A stretch of DNA of 64,000 nucleotides from Amycolatopsis sp. 2-15. GTDB taxonomy: Bacteria > Actinomycetota > Actinomycetes > Mycobacteriales > Pseudonocardiaceae. The stretch spans positions 4,246,001 through 4,310,000 of the forward strand of contig NZ_CP127294.1 of the NCBI RefSeq assembly GCF_030285625.1, written 5' to 3'. Made by a program: the position numbers and the translations under genes. The notes under the pieces were generated by a model. The model did no database searches and was not told the DNA's origin. It was given only the letters and a program-made list of their open reading frames with translations. Positions 1-8,099 of this stretch are shown here, one piece after another (the first letter of the stretch is position 1; each line of letters starts with the position of its first letter).

Positions 1-215
1 TCGATGAGCTTCGGGTACAGCGCCTCGACCGAGGGCAGCACCCAGCGCGGCGCCTCGGCTTCCTCGAGCCGCCGCACCTCGGCCACCCACTCGGCCCTCG
101 ACAGCCCGCGGGAAGTGCCCGCCGGCGTCGAGATCGTGTAGCCGGCGTCCTCCTCCTGGCCGGTGATCACCTGCACGCCGTCATTGTGCTCGGGGCTACC
201 GACAATTTCGGTCAC
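1..215 (-). CDS. Hypothetical protein, N-terminal part (runs off left edge)
   Basis: Reading leftward, an open frame begins at a GTG whose first base is 215 and stays open for about 71 codons to the window edge. It starts MTEIVGSPEHNDGVQV and continues with a charged segment rich in Glu and Arg. I do not recognise the family and the C-terminal part is missing. The gene is divergent from the acyl-CoA synthetase at 329, and the shared 113-base spacer holds an inverted repeat. A downstream GTG in the same frame (VQVITG) is an alternative start. Coding is inferred only from the uninterrupted frame and plausible composition. Confidence 0.5.
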   Translation of the reverse strand, partial: MTEIVGSPEHNDGVQVITGQEEDAGYTISTPAGTSRGLSRAEWVAEVRRLEEAEAPRWVLPSVEALYPKLI

Positions 216-271
216 CGAACCCGGCCGCCGTGGTCTGGTGCACGCTCGCCCGGCTTGGTCTACTGTCGAGT

Positions 272-300
272 AGCCACCCATACCGGCGGTACGGGTGGCT
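272..300. promoter_or_regulatory. Inverted repeat between divergent genes (possible operator)
   Basis: Arms AGCCACCCATACC (272-284) and GGTACGGGTGGCT (288-300) pair over 13 bases with one mismatch and a 3-base spacer. The element sits between the divergent starts at 215 and 329 and ends 28 bases before the acyl-CoA synthetase ATG, so it could be a repressor operator or a hairpin in its 5' leader. No neighbouring regulator is clearly tied to it. Confidence 0.45.
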
Positions 301-328
301 TCCCCGCAGCAGCAACGGAGGTGTCCGG

Positions 329-1966
329 ATGAGGAACCCGGCCGGGGTGTTCGGCCTCGCCAGCCAGGTCACGGACAAGGTGGCTGAGACCGCGCGCAGC
401 ATCGACGTGATGCGCCGCGCGGGGCTCGTGCCGTTCCCGCGGCTCGACGAGGGCGTGCGCTCGGTCGTCGCCATCCGGAAGTACGGCCCGTTCGCGGGCG
501 CCAACCACATCGCCGCGCGCCGCGACCCTGCGGCCGTCGGGATCGTCGACGAGCTCGGCCCGCTCACGTTCAAGCAGCTCGACGACCGGTCCAACGCGCT
601 GGCCAGGGCCTGGTCCGAGCGCGGGCTCGGCGAGGGCACCGTGATCGCCGCGCTGTGCCGCGACCACCGCGGCCTCGTGCTCACCATGGCCGCCGCCGGC
701 AAGCTCGGCGCACGGCTGCTGCTGATGAACACCGGCTTCGCCAAGCCGCAACTGGCCGACGTCGCGCAGCGCGAACGCGTCACCGCACTCGTCTACGACC
801 AGGAGTTCACCGGCCTGCTCGACGCGATCTCCGGTGACGTCGAGCGCTACCTCGCGTGGGTCGACGAACCGGGCGACCACTCCGTGCCGGTGCTCGACGA
901 GATCATCGCCAGCACCGACGACCGCCCGCTGCACGCGCCCGCCAAGCCCGGGGGGTTCGTGCTGCTCACCAGCGGCACCACCGGCACGCCGAAGGGCGCG
1001 CCGCGGCCGCACACGTCGCCGCTGGCGTCCGCGCAGTTCCTCGACCGCATCCCGCTGCGCGCGGGCGAAGCCACGTACATGGGCGCGCCGCTGTTCCACG
1101 GCACGGGGCTTTCGCAGTTCATCCTGAGCTTCGCGCTGGGCTGCAAGGTGGTGATGCGGCGAAAGTTCGACCCGGAGGAGACGCTCAAGGGCGTCGCCGA
1201 GCACCGCTGCACCACGCTCGTGCTGGTGCCGACGATGCTGCAGCGCATCGTCGACCTGCCGGCTTCGGTGCGTTCGCGGTATGACACGTCGTGCCTGCGG
1301 ATCATCTTCGTCGCGGGCTCCGCGCTGTCGCCCGACCTGGGCAACCGGGCCAGCGAGCAGTTCGGCGACGTCGTGCACAACCTTTACGGCTCAACGGAAG
1401 TCGCCGTCGCGACCGTCGCCACGCCGGAAGACTGGCGCAAGGCACCGGGCACCGTCGGGCGCGCGCCCGTGGGTTGCCGCGTCGCCCTGTACGACGAGCA
1501 CGGCCGCCAGATCACCGAGCCCAACGTGACGGGCCGCGTGTTCGTCGGCAGCGGCCTCAGCTTCGGCGGCTACACCGACGGCCGCCACAAGGAGATCATC
1601 GACGGCCTGCTCTCCAGCGGCGACGTCGGCCACTTCGACGACGACGGCCTCCTGTTCATCGACGGCCGCGACGACGAGATGATCGTCTCCGGTGGCGAGA
1701 ACGTGTTCCCGGTCGAGGTCGAGAACCTCCTGGTGGAGCGCGACGACGTGATCGAGGCCGCCGTGATCGGCGTCGAGGACGAGCAGTTCGGCCAGCGGCT
1801 CAAGGCGTTTGTCGTACGCAGCGAGAACTCGGCGCTGGACGCCGACGGGGTGCGCGACTACGTGAAGTCGAACCTCGCCCGCTACAAGGTGCCGCGCGAC
1901 GTGGAGTTCCTGGACGAGCTGCCGCGCAATGCGACGGGGAAGGTGTTGCGCTCCAAGCTGAGCTGA
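329..1966 (+). CDS. Long-chain fatty-acid--CoA ligase (FadD-type acyl-CoA synthetase)
   Basis: A 545-residue ANL-superfamily adenylate-forming enzyme that should activate a carboxylic acid, probably a fatty acid, to its CoA thioester via an acyl-AMP. The P-loop-like motif TSGTTGTPKG is at residues 214-223. The C-terminal domain carries the hinge region (GRDDEMIVSGGENVFP) and ends PRNATGKVLRSKLS, with the catalytic Lys in NATGK. ATG 329 was chosen over the longer open frame because GGAG lies just upstream and homology-like sequence begins at MRNPAGVFG. The ATG follows the inverted repeat at 272-300. It converges with the XRE gene, the stops being one base apart. Substrate chain length cannot be read from sequence. 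Confidence 0.9.
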   Translation: MRNPAGVFGLASQVTDKVAETARSIDVMRRAGLVPFPRLDEGVRSVVAIRKYGPFAGANHIAARRDPAAVGIVDELGPLTFKQLDDRSNALARAWSERGLGEGTVIAALCRDHRGLVLTMAAAGKLGARLLLMNTGFAKPQLADVAQRERVTALVYDQEFTGLLDAISGDVERYLAWVDEPGDHSVPVLDEIIASTDDRPLHAPAKPGGFVLLTSGTTGTPKGAPRPHTSPLASAQFLDRIPLRAGEATYMGAPLFHGTGLSQFILSFALGCKVVMRRKFDPEETLKGVAEHRCTTLVLVPTMLQRIVDLPASVRSRYDTSCLRIIFVAGSALSPDLGNRASEQFGDVVHNLYGSTEVAVATVATPEDWRKAPGTVGRAPVGCRVALYDEHGRQITEPNVTGRVFVGSGLSFGGYTDGRHKEIIDGLLSSGDVGHFDDDGLLFIDGRDDEMIVSGGENVFPVEVENLLVERDDVIEAAVIGVEDEQFGQRLKAFVVRSENSALDADGVRDYVKSNLARYKVPRDVEFLDELPRNATGKVLRSKLS

Positions 1967-1967
1967 C

Positions 1968-2891
1968 TCACTCCCACCCGATGCCGAAGATCCCCGGCCC
2001 GAAGTCGAGCGCCACGGCGTGCACGCCGCCCGCCGAGTCGAGGCGCAGGCGGCGGCGCGTGGGGGCCGAGTCGTCGCGGGAGTACTGCCAGCAGCGCACG
2101 GGTTCGGCTTCCGGGGCGAATCGGATTTCCAGCAGGTACTCGCGCACGGGGCGGCGGAATTCGCGGTAGTGCGTGGCGCGGCATTGCGGGTAGGGCGGGC
2201 CCGAGTTGGTCAGCGAGTACTCGATCAGGTGCGTCTCGCCGCGGTCGAGCGGGCGGTCGAAGAGCAGCTCCGCCACCAGGATGCCGTGCGAGGAGTCCGC
2301 CTCGAAGCGGCCGACGCGGCAGTTGCGCACGGCGTGGACCTGCGGCACGGACGCGGCGTCGTCCTGGGCGTAGACGAGCAGCCAGCGGTCGAGGCCGTCG
2401 GCGCCGGCCTGGAAGACGGCGCGGGACGTGACGGCCTGCTGGCCGCCGTCCGCGGCGATCTCGCAGCGGTCGTGCAGGCCGACGAGCTTGAGGTGCTGCT
2501 GCTGGTCGAGCATGTGCGGCGCGCCGACGCGGTCCAGCAACGGCTGCAGCGTTTCGCGGGTGAACGTCAGCGGTTCCTCGCCGACGCGGTCACGGCGGGT
2601 CGCGCCCCGCGGGCGCGGCGGGGGCAGCAGGCCGAGCAGCGAGCCGGCCGGGACGTCGAGGATCTCCTCCAGCACGCGCACGGCGGACAGCGAGCTCGCG
2701 CGTTCGGGCTGGCGTTTGCCCGACTGCCAGTAGCTCAGCGCCGTGACGCTGACGGCCGCGCCGCGGGCCCGCAGCCGCGCCTGGATCCGGTCGAGCGACA
2801 GGCCGCTGGCGGTGATCGCCGCGCGCAGCGCGCTCGCGAACGCGGTCCGGGCGCCGTCGGCCCCGGACTCGTCCGCAGTTCCACCAGCCAT
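1968..2891 (-). CDS. XRE-family helix-turn-helix transcriptional regulator
   Basis: A 307-residue cytoplasmic DNA-binding protein. Residues about 17-75 form a Cro/C1-like helix-turn-helix (FASALRAAITASGLSLDRI ... SYWQSGKRQPERASS), where the SYWQSGKR turn is the probable recognition segment. The remaining 230 residues are a sensory or structural domain I do not recognise; it is rich in Arg and aromatic residues and ends GIFGIGWE. Start ATG 2891 was preferred over an upstream GTG-type extension because it removes a low-complexity Gly/Thr leader. Upstream lie four copies of a GTGTCCGAA-like motif (2937-3005), candidates for autoregulation. Regulated genes are unknown. Confidence 0.75.
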   Translation of the reverse strand: MAGGTADESGADGARTAFASALRAAITASGLSLDRIQARLRARGAAVSVTALSYWQSGKRQPERASSLSAVRVLEEILDVPAGSLLGLLPPPRPRGATRRDRVGEEPLTFTRETLQPLLDRVGAPHMLDQQQHLKLVGLHDRCEIAADGGQQAVTSRAVFQAGADGLDRWLLVYAQDDAASVPQVHAVRNCRVGRFEADSSHGILVAELLFDRPLDRGETHLIEYSLTNSGPPYPQCRATHYREFRRPVREYLLEIRFAPEAEPVRCWQYSRDDSAPTRRRLRLDSAGGVHAVALDFGPGIFGIGWE

Positions 2892-2936
2892 GCCCCCGCC
2901 CGTGGTCTCGCACCGCACCGGTTCGTGGTGAAACCC

Positions 2937-3005
2937 GTGTCCGAAAACCCGTGGTCCGCCGACCGGGTGCCCGAACGGAGTGTCCGAAACCCCACAGTGT
3001 CCGAA
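2937..3005. promoter_or_regulatory. Cluster of four GTG(T/C)CCGAA repeats upstream of the XRE gene
   Basis: Copies of GTGTCCGAA or GTGCCCGAA begin at 2937, 2967, 2980 and 2997. The last one extends to GTGTCCGAACCGACAC, an imperfect dyad. They lie 46-114 bases upstream of the XRE start at 2891, within the spacer shared with the SDR gene at 3305. Spacings are 30, 13 and 17 bases. Operator function is inference. Confidence 0.45.
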
Positions 3006-3220
3006 CCGACACGTCAGACCGTATCAGCAGCCGACCAGGCACTCCGCGTCACCACTGGGGCGAACGGGCTAGTACTGGCAACTGTGAACCATTGCCCTGA
3101 CCTGCGGGGGCGCGTTTGTATGGCCATCAAGCCCCGCACCGGCGATCCCGGTCGCGGCGCAGCTGCTTCGGCCCCGGCCCGCGGTCCGCGCCCCGTGCAC
3201 GGCCGGCGGCCGTACCCGGT

Positions 3221-3260
3221 ACCGGTGGCCCGGCGATGCCCCCAGCGCCGGGCCACCGGT
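3221..3260. promoter_or_regulatory. Perfect 15-bp stem-loop in the divergent spacer
   Basis: ACCGGTGGCCCGGCG (3221-3235) is the exact reverse complement of 3246-3260, with a 10-base loop. It has no T-tract, and it lies 45 bases before the SDR start, where a terminator for a convergent gene is not needed. An operator or structured leader is possible. The rest of the 2892-3304 gene-free stretch shows nothing else recognisable apart from the repeats at 2937-3005 and the -10 box at 3292. Confidence 0.4.
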
Positions 3261-3291
3261 CAAGGGCCGAGGCCCGGTGGTTACCAACCGG

Positions 3292-3297
3292 TAGGAT
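3292..3297 (+). promoter_or_regulatory. -10 box TAGGAT for a probably leaderless SDR transcript
   Basis: TAGGAT matches the actinobacterial TANNNT -10 consensus and ends 7 bases before ATG 3305. No Shine-Dalgarno is present, so transcription would start at or beside the start codon. No convincing -35 is seen. Confidence 0.45.
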
Positions 3298-3304
3298 CCG
3301 GCCC

Positions 3305-4045
3305 ATGGTCCTGCGGAAGAACATCCTGATCACCGGCGCCAGCTCGGGCCTCGGCGAAGGCATGGCGCGCCAGTTCGCGGCGCGCGGGCGCAACCTCGCC
3401 CTCTGCGCGCGGCGCACCGACCGCCTCGACGAGCTCAAGGCCGCCTACCCCGGGATCACGGTCGTCACCCGCCCGCTCGACGTGAACGACCACGACCGCG
3501 TGTTCACCGTGTTCGAGGAGTTCCGCGGTGAGCTCGGCTCGCTCGACCGCGTGATCGTGAACGCCGGGCTCGGCAAGGGCCAGCCCGTGGGCAAGGGCCG
3601 CTTCGACGCCAACCGCCAGACGCTGGAGACCAACTTCGTCGCCGCGGCCGCGCAGATCGAGGCCGCCGTGGGCATCTTCCGCGAGCAGCGCGAAGGGCAC
3701 TTGGCCGTGGTCTCGTCGTTCAGCGCGATCCGCGGCCTGCCCAGGAACCTCACCGCGTACGCCGCGTCGAAGGCCGGGATCTCCGCGTTCGTGGCGGGTA
3801 CGCGGGTCGAGCTGCGCCGCACCGACATCAGCGTCACCGAGATCCGCCCGGGCTACATCGCGTCCGAGATGTCCGCGCGCAGCGGCAGCACGCCGTTGCT
3901 GACCGGTGCCGAGGCAGGCGCCCGCGCGATGGCCAAGGCGATCGAGGCGGAGCCGAAAATGGCGTACGTTCCTTCGTGGCCGTGGGTGCCGCTGAGTGCG
4001 GTCATGCGCGTGCTGCCCGCCGGGCTGCTGGCCAAGTTCTCCTGA
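3305..4045 (+). CDS. SDR-family NAD(P)-dependent oxidoreductase
   Basis: A 246-residue classical short-chain dehydrogenase. The Rossmann motif TGASSGLGEGMA is at about residues 9-20, NAG (here VNAGLG) near 83, the catalytic Ser in VVSSFSAIRG and the Tyr/Lys pair in YAASKAG, followed by the ETRP/EIRPGY segment. Charged residues after beta-2 (CARRTDR) suggest NADP preference. The C-terminus (MAYVPSWPWVPLSAVMRVLP) is hydrophobic and may touch the membrane, as in lipid-acting SDRs. ATG 3305 is preferred because the Rossmann fold starts here and a -10 box lies 7 bases upstream. It is the first gene of a co-directional run with the phosphatase (22-base gap), the SMP-30-like gene and the hydratase. 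Substrate unknown. Confidence 0.85.
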   Translation: MVLRKNILITGASSGLGEGMARQFAARGRNLALCARRTDRLDELKAAYPGITVVTRPLDVNDHDRVFTVFEEFRGELGSLDRVIVNAGLGKGQPVGKGRFDANRQTLETNFVAAAAQIEAAVGIFREQREGHLAVVSSFSAIRGLPRNLTAYAASKAGISAFVAGTRVELRRTDISVTEIRPGYIASEMSARSGSTPLLTGAEAGARAMAKAIEAEPKMAYVPSWPWVPLSAVMRVLPAGLLAKFS

Positions 4046-4067
4046 CGAGCCAAAAGGAGCAAGTGCG

Positions 4068-4724
4068 TTGGGTGCGATCTACCTCGTCCGCCACGGTCAG
4101 GCCTCGTTCGGCGCGGCCGACTACGACGCGCTGTCCGAGCGCGGCTTCGAACAGTCCACTGTGGTCGGTCGTGAGCTCGCGCGCCGCGGCGTCGAGTTCG
4201 CGCAGGTGCGCTCCGGCTCGCTGGCCCGCCAGCGCGACACGGCGGCGACGGCGCTGAAGACACTCGGCTCCGACGTGGCCGTGGTCGAGGACCCGCGGTG
4301 GAACGAATACGACCACGTGGACATTTCGCGCCACCACGCCGGTGGCGCCCCGCAGGAGGATTCCCGCGAGTACCAGGGCCTGCTCGACGCCGCGCTCGGC
4401 GCGTGGGTCGCGGCCGGCGCCGACGGGCCGTGCGCCGAGACGTGGCCGGCGTTCCTCGAACGCTGCACGGCCGGGCTGACCGACCTCGTCGAGTCACTCG
4501 GCAAGGGCGAGCACGCGCTGGTGTTCACCTCCGGCGGCGTGATCGGCACGATCGCGGGCGCGGTCCTGGGCGTGCCCGAGGTCGGCCTGCTGAAGTTCAA
4601 CCGCGTCACCGTGAACACCGGTATCACCAAGCTCACCTCGGGCCGCGGCGGCGTGAACCTGTTGACGTTCAACGAACACCCGCACTTCGAAGCGGAGGCG
4701 GCGCAGCTGCTCACCTATCGGTAG
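4068..4724 (+). CDS. Histidine phosphatase family protein (phosphoglycerate mutase-like)
   Basis: A 218-residue member of histidine phosphatase clan 1. The catalytic motif RHGQA appears at residues 8-12 (YLVRHGQASFG), the supporting Arg in RSGSLARQRDTA, and the second catalytic His is probably in the HDEALVFTSGG-type region (EHALVFTSGGVIG). Members dephosphorylate small phosphorylated metabolites or proteins; the substrate here cannot be told. A TTG start at 4068 is chosen because AAGGAG lies 8 bases upstream and translation then begins directly at GAIYLVRHG; the longer frame would overlap the SDR stop. It is followed 10 bases later by the SMP-30-like gene, so the two are probably co-transcribed. 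Confidence 0.8.
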   Translation: MGAIYLVRHGQASFGAADYDALSERGFEQSTVVGRELARRGVEFAQVRSGSLARQRDTAATALKTLGSDVAVVEDPRWNEYDHVDISRHHAGGAPQEDSREYQGLLDAALGAWVAAGADGPCAETWPAFLERCTAGLTDLVESLGKGEHALVFTSGGVIGTIAGAVLGVPEVGLLKFNRVTVNTGITKLTSGRGGVNLLTFNEHPHFEAEAAQLLTYR

Positions 4725-4734
4725 GAGGTTCGTG

Positions 4735-5652
4735 ATGGACTTCGGTGACGTCGTGGTGGTCCCGGTCAACGGGCACGCACCCGAAGACGTGGTGGTCGAC
4801 GCCGAGGGCCGGGTCTACACCGGCGTCGACGACGGCCGAATCCTGCGCGTCGCCCCCGACGGCCGCCGCATCGACGTCCTCGGCGACACCGGCGGCCGCC
4901 CGCTGGGCCTGGAGCTCTACGGCGAGGATCTCCTGATCTGCGACGCCCGCGCCGGCCTGCTCACGATGCCGCTGGCCGGGGGAGCGGTGCGCACCCTCGC
5001 GACCTCCGCCGCCGGCCTCGACCTGGTGTTCTGCAACAACGCCGCCGTCGCCACCGACGGCACGATCTACTTCACCGACTCCTCGCGCCGCTTCGGCATC
5101 GACCGCTGGCGCGACGACCTCATCGAACAGACCGGCGGCGGCCGTCTCCTGCGCCGCACCCCGGACGGCACCATCGATCTGATCGCCGACGGCCTCCAGT
5201 TCGCCAACGGCGTCGCCCTGCCCCCGGACGAGTCCTTCGTGGCCGTCGCCGAAACCGGCGAATTCCGTGTCACGCGCTTCTGGCTCCACGGCACGCGCCA
5301 GGGCCAGCGCGACACCCTCGTCGACGATCTGCCCGGCTTCCCCGACAACATCGCCACCGGCAGCGACGGCCTGATCTGGGTCACGCAGGCCTCCGTCCGT
5401 GTCCCCGCGCTGGACGCCGTCCGCCGCCTGCCCGCCTCTTTGCGTGCCGCGGTGCGCTCACTGCCGGCGGCCCTGCAACCCGCCCCGAAACGTCACGTCG
5501 GTGTGCTCGGCATCGCCGCCGACGGCGCCGTGGAGCACGAACTGTGGGGCGAGATCCCGGGCTTCCACATGCTCGTCGGCGTCCGCGAACACGCCGGCCG
5601 CCTCTGGTTCGGTTCGCTGGAGGGCAACGCCATCGCGCACACCGAGGTGTGA
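4735..5652 (+). CDS. SMP-30/strictosidine-synthase-like beta-propeller hydrolase
   Basis: A 305-residue soluble protein with the repeated DG-rich blades of the SMP-30/gluconolactonase/strictosidine synthase superfamily. The strictosidine-synthase-like signature YFTDSSRRFG is near residue 115, and ANGVALPPDE and GFPDNIA mark successive blades whose acidic and Asn residues usually bind a metal. Family members hydrolyse lactones or related esters; no true alkaloid synthase function is implied. ATG 4735 has GGAGG 6 bases upstream; the GTG three bases earlier is too close to the ribosome site. It sits between the phosphatase and the hydratase in one operon-like run. Substrate is unknown. Confidence 0.8.
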   Translation: MDFGDVVVVPVNGHAPEDVVVDAEGRVYTGVDDGRILRVAPDGRRIDVLGDTGGRPLGLELYGEDLLICDARAGLLTMPLAGGAVRTLATSAAGLDLVFCNNAAVATDGTIYFTDSSRRFGIDRWRDDLIEQTGGGRLLRRTPDGTIDLIADGLQFANGVALPPDESFVAVAETGEFRVTRFWLHGTRQGQRDTLVDDLPGFPDNIATGSDGLIWVTQASVRVPALDAVRRLPASLRAAVRSLPAALQPAPKRHVGVLGIAADGAVEHELWGEIPGFHMLVGVREHAGRLWFGSLEGNAIAHTEV

Positions 5653-5693
5653 TCAGATGTCCAGGCCCATCCCGGACCCCCGAGGAGCACACG

Positions 5694-6449
5694 GTGACGG
5701 ACGACGACCTGGCTCGGCGCTTGACCAAGGCCACTCACGGCGGCCCCGCCGTCGCCCCCGCACCCGTGGCCGATCTCGCGCACGCCTACCGCGTCTCTCG
5801 CGCGATCTGCGACCTGGCCCTGGCCGCCGGTGATCGCCTCGCGGGCTACAAGGTCGGCCTCACGTCCGAGCCGGCCCGCGCCACCTACGGCGCCACTGAA
5901 CCCGCCTTCGGCCACGTCCTGGCTTCCACCGTGCTGCAACCCGGGCAACCCTTGTCGACCGCGGACATGTTCGCGCCTCGCGCCGAAGTCGAAATCGCCT
6001 TCATCCTCGGCCGCTCGCTCTCCGGCCCCGACACCACCGCCGAGGACGTCGTCGCCGCGACCGCCGCGATCGCCCCCGCGTTCGAAATCGTCGACTCCCG
6101 CTGGTCCGGCGGACCGACGACGTTGGCCATGCTCGCCGCCGACAACACCAACGCCGCCTACGCCTTCCTCGGCCCCCAGGCCCCGTTGCCGCAGGACCTT
6201 TCGGGCCTCGAGTGCACGCTCAAAATCGGGGACAAGGCCATCCCCGGCTCCGCCGCGGCAGTGATGAACGGCAACCCGGCCGCCGCGGTTGCGTGGCTCG
6301 CGAACCACCTGGCGGCGGCGGGCGAGTCGCTCCCGGCGGGCGCCATGGTCCTGACGGGCACACTGTGCGCGCCGACGCCGTTCACGGGCGGGGACACCCT
6401 GTTCGCCGAGGTGTCGGGTCTGGGCAACCTGACCCTGGCGACGCAGTAG
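5694..6449 (+). CDS. 2-keto-4-pentenoate hydratase family protein
   Basis: A 251-residue member of the fumarylacetoacetase-fold hydratase/decarboxylase family (MhpD/XylJ/HpaH-like), which adds water to 2-hydroxypenta-2,4-dienoates in meta-cleavage of aromatics, or decarboxylates oxalocrotonates. Features are GYKVGLTS near residue 44, the metal-binding acidic cluster in PRAEVEIAFIL, and the late LTGTLCAPTPF loop. GTG 5694 follows GAGGAG by 6 bases and gives a family-typical length. It is last in the run that begins at the SDR. No extradiol dioxygenase or aldolase lies nearby, so a full meta pathway is not shown here. Confidence 0.85.
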   Translation: MTDDDLARRLTKATHGGPAVAPAPVADLAHAYRVSRAICDLALAAGDRLAGYKVGLTSEPARATYGATEPAFGHVLASTVLQPGQPLSTADMFAPRAEVEIAFILGRSLSGPDTTAEDVVAATAAIAPAFEIVDSRWSGGPTTLAMLAADNTNAAYAFLGPQAPLPQDLSGLECTLKIGDKAIPGSAAAVMNGNPAAAVAWLANHLAAAGESLPAGAMVLTGTLCAPTPFTGGDTLFAEVSGLGNLTLATQ

Positions 6450-6514
6450 CGGCACTGAGCCGAAACCATGCCCCGGCACAATCGCGCGCCGGGGCATGGG
6501 GCTGTCGTGAGGTT

Positions 6515-7342
6515 CTACCGTCCGGTCCACTGTGGACTACGGCCGGCCGACCAAGCCGCGTAGAACTCCTTGTGGTCGTGCGCCGTCATCAGCAGGGCCT
6601 GGGTCATCGCCTCGAGTTCGATGGACGACCCCAGGTCCATGTCCAGCTCGCGGGTCAGCAGGACCTTCGTGGTCGAGTAAGCCAGCGCCGGGCCGTCGGC
6701 GAGCCGGCGCGCCAAGGCAGCAGCAGTTGACGCCAGCTCCGAGTCCTCCACGACCGACGTCGCCAGGCCGATCGCCTCGGCGCGGGCCGACTCCAGCTTG
6801 TCGCCCAGCATCAGCAGCTCCGTGGCGCGGCCGAGGCCCACCAGCCGCGGCAGCAGGTAAGCCGAGCCCATGTCCGCGCCGGCCAGGCCGACCTTCGTGA
6901 AGAGGAACGCGAACTTCGCCGACTGCGCCAGGATCCGGAAGTCGGAAGCCAGCGCGATGACCGACCCGGCCCCCGCCGCCACGCCGTTGATGGCGGCGAT
7001 GACCGGAATGGGCGTCTCCCGCAACGCCTTCACCACCGCGCCGGTCATCCGCGTGAACTCGAGCAGCTCCGCGGTCTCCATCTTCTGCAGCTCGCCGATG
7101 ATCTCCTCGACGTCGCCGCCCGAGCAGAACCCGCGGCCCTGCCCGGTGATCACGAGGACCTTCACGTCGCCGCGGTGGGGCAGCTCCGTGACCAGATCCC
7201 GCAAATCCGCGTACACGTCGAACGTCAGCGCGTTGAGTTTCTCCGGCCGGTTGAACATCAGCGTCGCCACACCGTCGTCCACGGTGAACTCGAAGTGGTC
7301 CCACGACTTCGTGATCGGGGCAGTCGCACGGAACGGGCTCAT
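6515..7342 (-). CDS. Enoyl-CoA hydratase/isomerase family protein
   Basis: A 275-residue crotonase-fold enzyme acting on acyl-CoA thioesters. Visible are the substrate-binding segment FNRPEKLNALT at about residues 30-40, the oxyanion-hole sequence GRGFCSGGD (about 69-77) and GVAAGAGSVIALASDFRI. The usual second catalytic Glu position reads GLAGADMGSAYLLPRLVG, so one of the two classical glutamates seems replaced and the exact reaction (hydration, isomerisation or other) is uncertain. Its ATG overlaps the stop of the upstream SDR by 4 bases (ATGA), showing translational coupling. The pair is divergent from the PaaX/kyn operon. Confidence 0.85.
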   Translation of the reverse strand: MSPFRATAPITKSWDHFEFTVDDGVATLMFNRPEKLNALTFDVYADLRDLVTELPHRGDVKVLVITGQGRGFCSGGDVEEIIGELQKMETAELLEFTRMTGAVVKALRETPIPVIAAINGVAAGAGSVIALASDFRILAQSAKFAFLFTKVGLAGADMGSAYLLPRLVGLGRATELLMLGDKLESARAEAIGLATSVVEDSELASTAAALARRLADGPALAYSTTKVLLTRELDMDLGSSIELEAMTQALLMTAHDHKEFYAAWSAGRSPQWTGR

Positions 7343-8031
7343 TTCTGAATTCCTCCACCATCGAGTACGAGAGTCTGTCCATTGATCGCCGCCGCTTCTT
7401 CCGCGGCGAAAAACGCCACCGCGAACGCGACCTCCGACGGTTCGAGCAACCGCCCCAGCGGCGACGCGGCCGCCAGCGCTGCCTCGGCGTCGGCCTCGTC
7501 GCGGCCGGTGCGTTCGCGGATGCGGGCGACCGAGTCAGCTGTCATGTCCGTGCGCACGAACGCCGGGCACACGGCGTTGGCCGTCACCCCGGTGCCGGTG
7601 AGCTCCGCGGCGACCGCGCGCATCAGCCCCACCGCGGCGTGTTTCGAGGCCGTGTAGCCCGTGGTGTAGCGGTAACCGACGTGCCCGGCCGTCGAGGCCA
7701 CCGTGACGATCCGGCCACGGTCGCGCGAGCGCATGCCGGGCAGCACCTCGCGGGTGCACAGGAACGCGCCGGTCGCGTTCACCTCGAACTGTCCGCGCCA
7801 GTCCTCCAGCGACGTCTTCGCGGTGGGGGCGCTCGACGAGATCCCGGCGTTGTTCACGAGCACGTCGACCGGGCCCAGTTCGGCGAAGTACGAGCGCACG
7901 GCCTGCTCGTCGGTCACGTCGCAGTCGCGTCTGCCCGGCGCGTGCACCGTGTCACCCGCCGCGGTGAAGTGTTCCGCGATCGCCGCGCCGATGCCGCGAG
8001 TGCCGCCGGTGACGACCACCAGCCGTTTCAT
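7339..8031 (-). CDS. SDR-family oxidoreductase (3-ketoacyl-ACP/CoA reductase-like)
   Basis: A 230-residue classical SDR. TGGTRGIGAAIAE is at residues 8-20, NNAGISS near 75, the catalytic Ser within TVASTAGHVG and the Tyr-Lys pair in YTASKHAAVG, and the C-terminal INGQTLVLDGGG hallmark is typical of FabG-like enzymes. ATG 8031 is used; a longer upstream frame reaches into the PaaX gene and lacks fold features. It is coupled to the enoyl-CoA hydratase by a 4-base overlap, so the two may work on one acyl-CoA or related substrate. The spacer to PaaX (8032-8099) carries inverted CCTGAC/GTCAGG halves that might be a shared operator. Confidence 0.85.
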   Translation of the reverse strand: MKRLVVVTGGTRGIGAAIAEHFTAAGDTVHAPGRRDCDVTDEQAVRSYFAELGPVDVLVNNAGISSSAPTAKTSLEDWRGQFEVNATGAFLCTREVLPGMRSRDRGRIVTVASTAGHVGYRYTTGYTASKHAAVGLMRAVAAELTGTGVTANAVCPAFVRTDMTADSVARIRERTGRDEADAEAALAAASPLGRLLEPSEVAFAVAFFAAEEAAAINGQTLVLDGGGIQK

Positions 8032-8087
8032 CCAGCCTCCTGACAACCTGCTCGTTCGAAAGCTACACCGCAGCGGGCTGAGGTGTA

Positions 8088-8093
8088 TAGAGT
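8088..8093 (+). promoter_or_regulatory. -10 box TAGAGT of the PaaX-kynA-kynU operon
   Basis: TAGAGT lies 6 bases before GTG 8100 with no Shine-Dalgarno between, fitting a leaderless start. The following bases GTCAGG (8092-8097) mirror CCTGAC at about 8039-8044. Confidence 0.4.
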
Positions 8094-8099
8094 CAGGCC

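Noticed and set aside
260..1378. 372-codon minus-strand frame opposite the acyl-CoA synthetase
   Set aside because: Shadow frame without domains; the + strand protein has complete ANL motifs.
4735..5652. True strictosidine synthase (alkaloid biosynthesis)
   Set aside because: Bacterial members share the propeller but not the function; no alkaloid genes are nearby.
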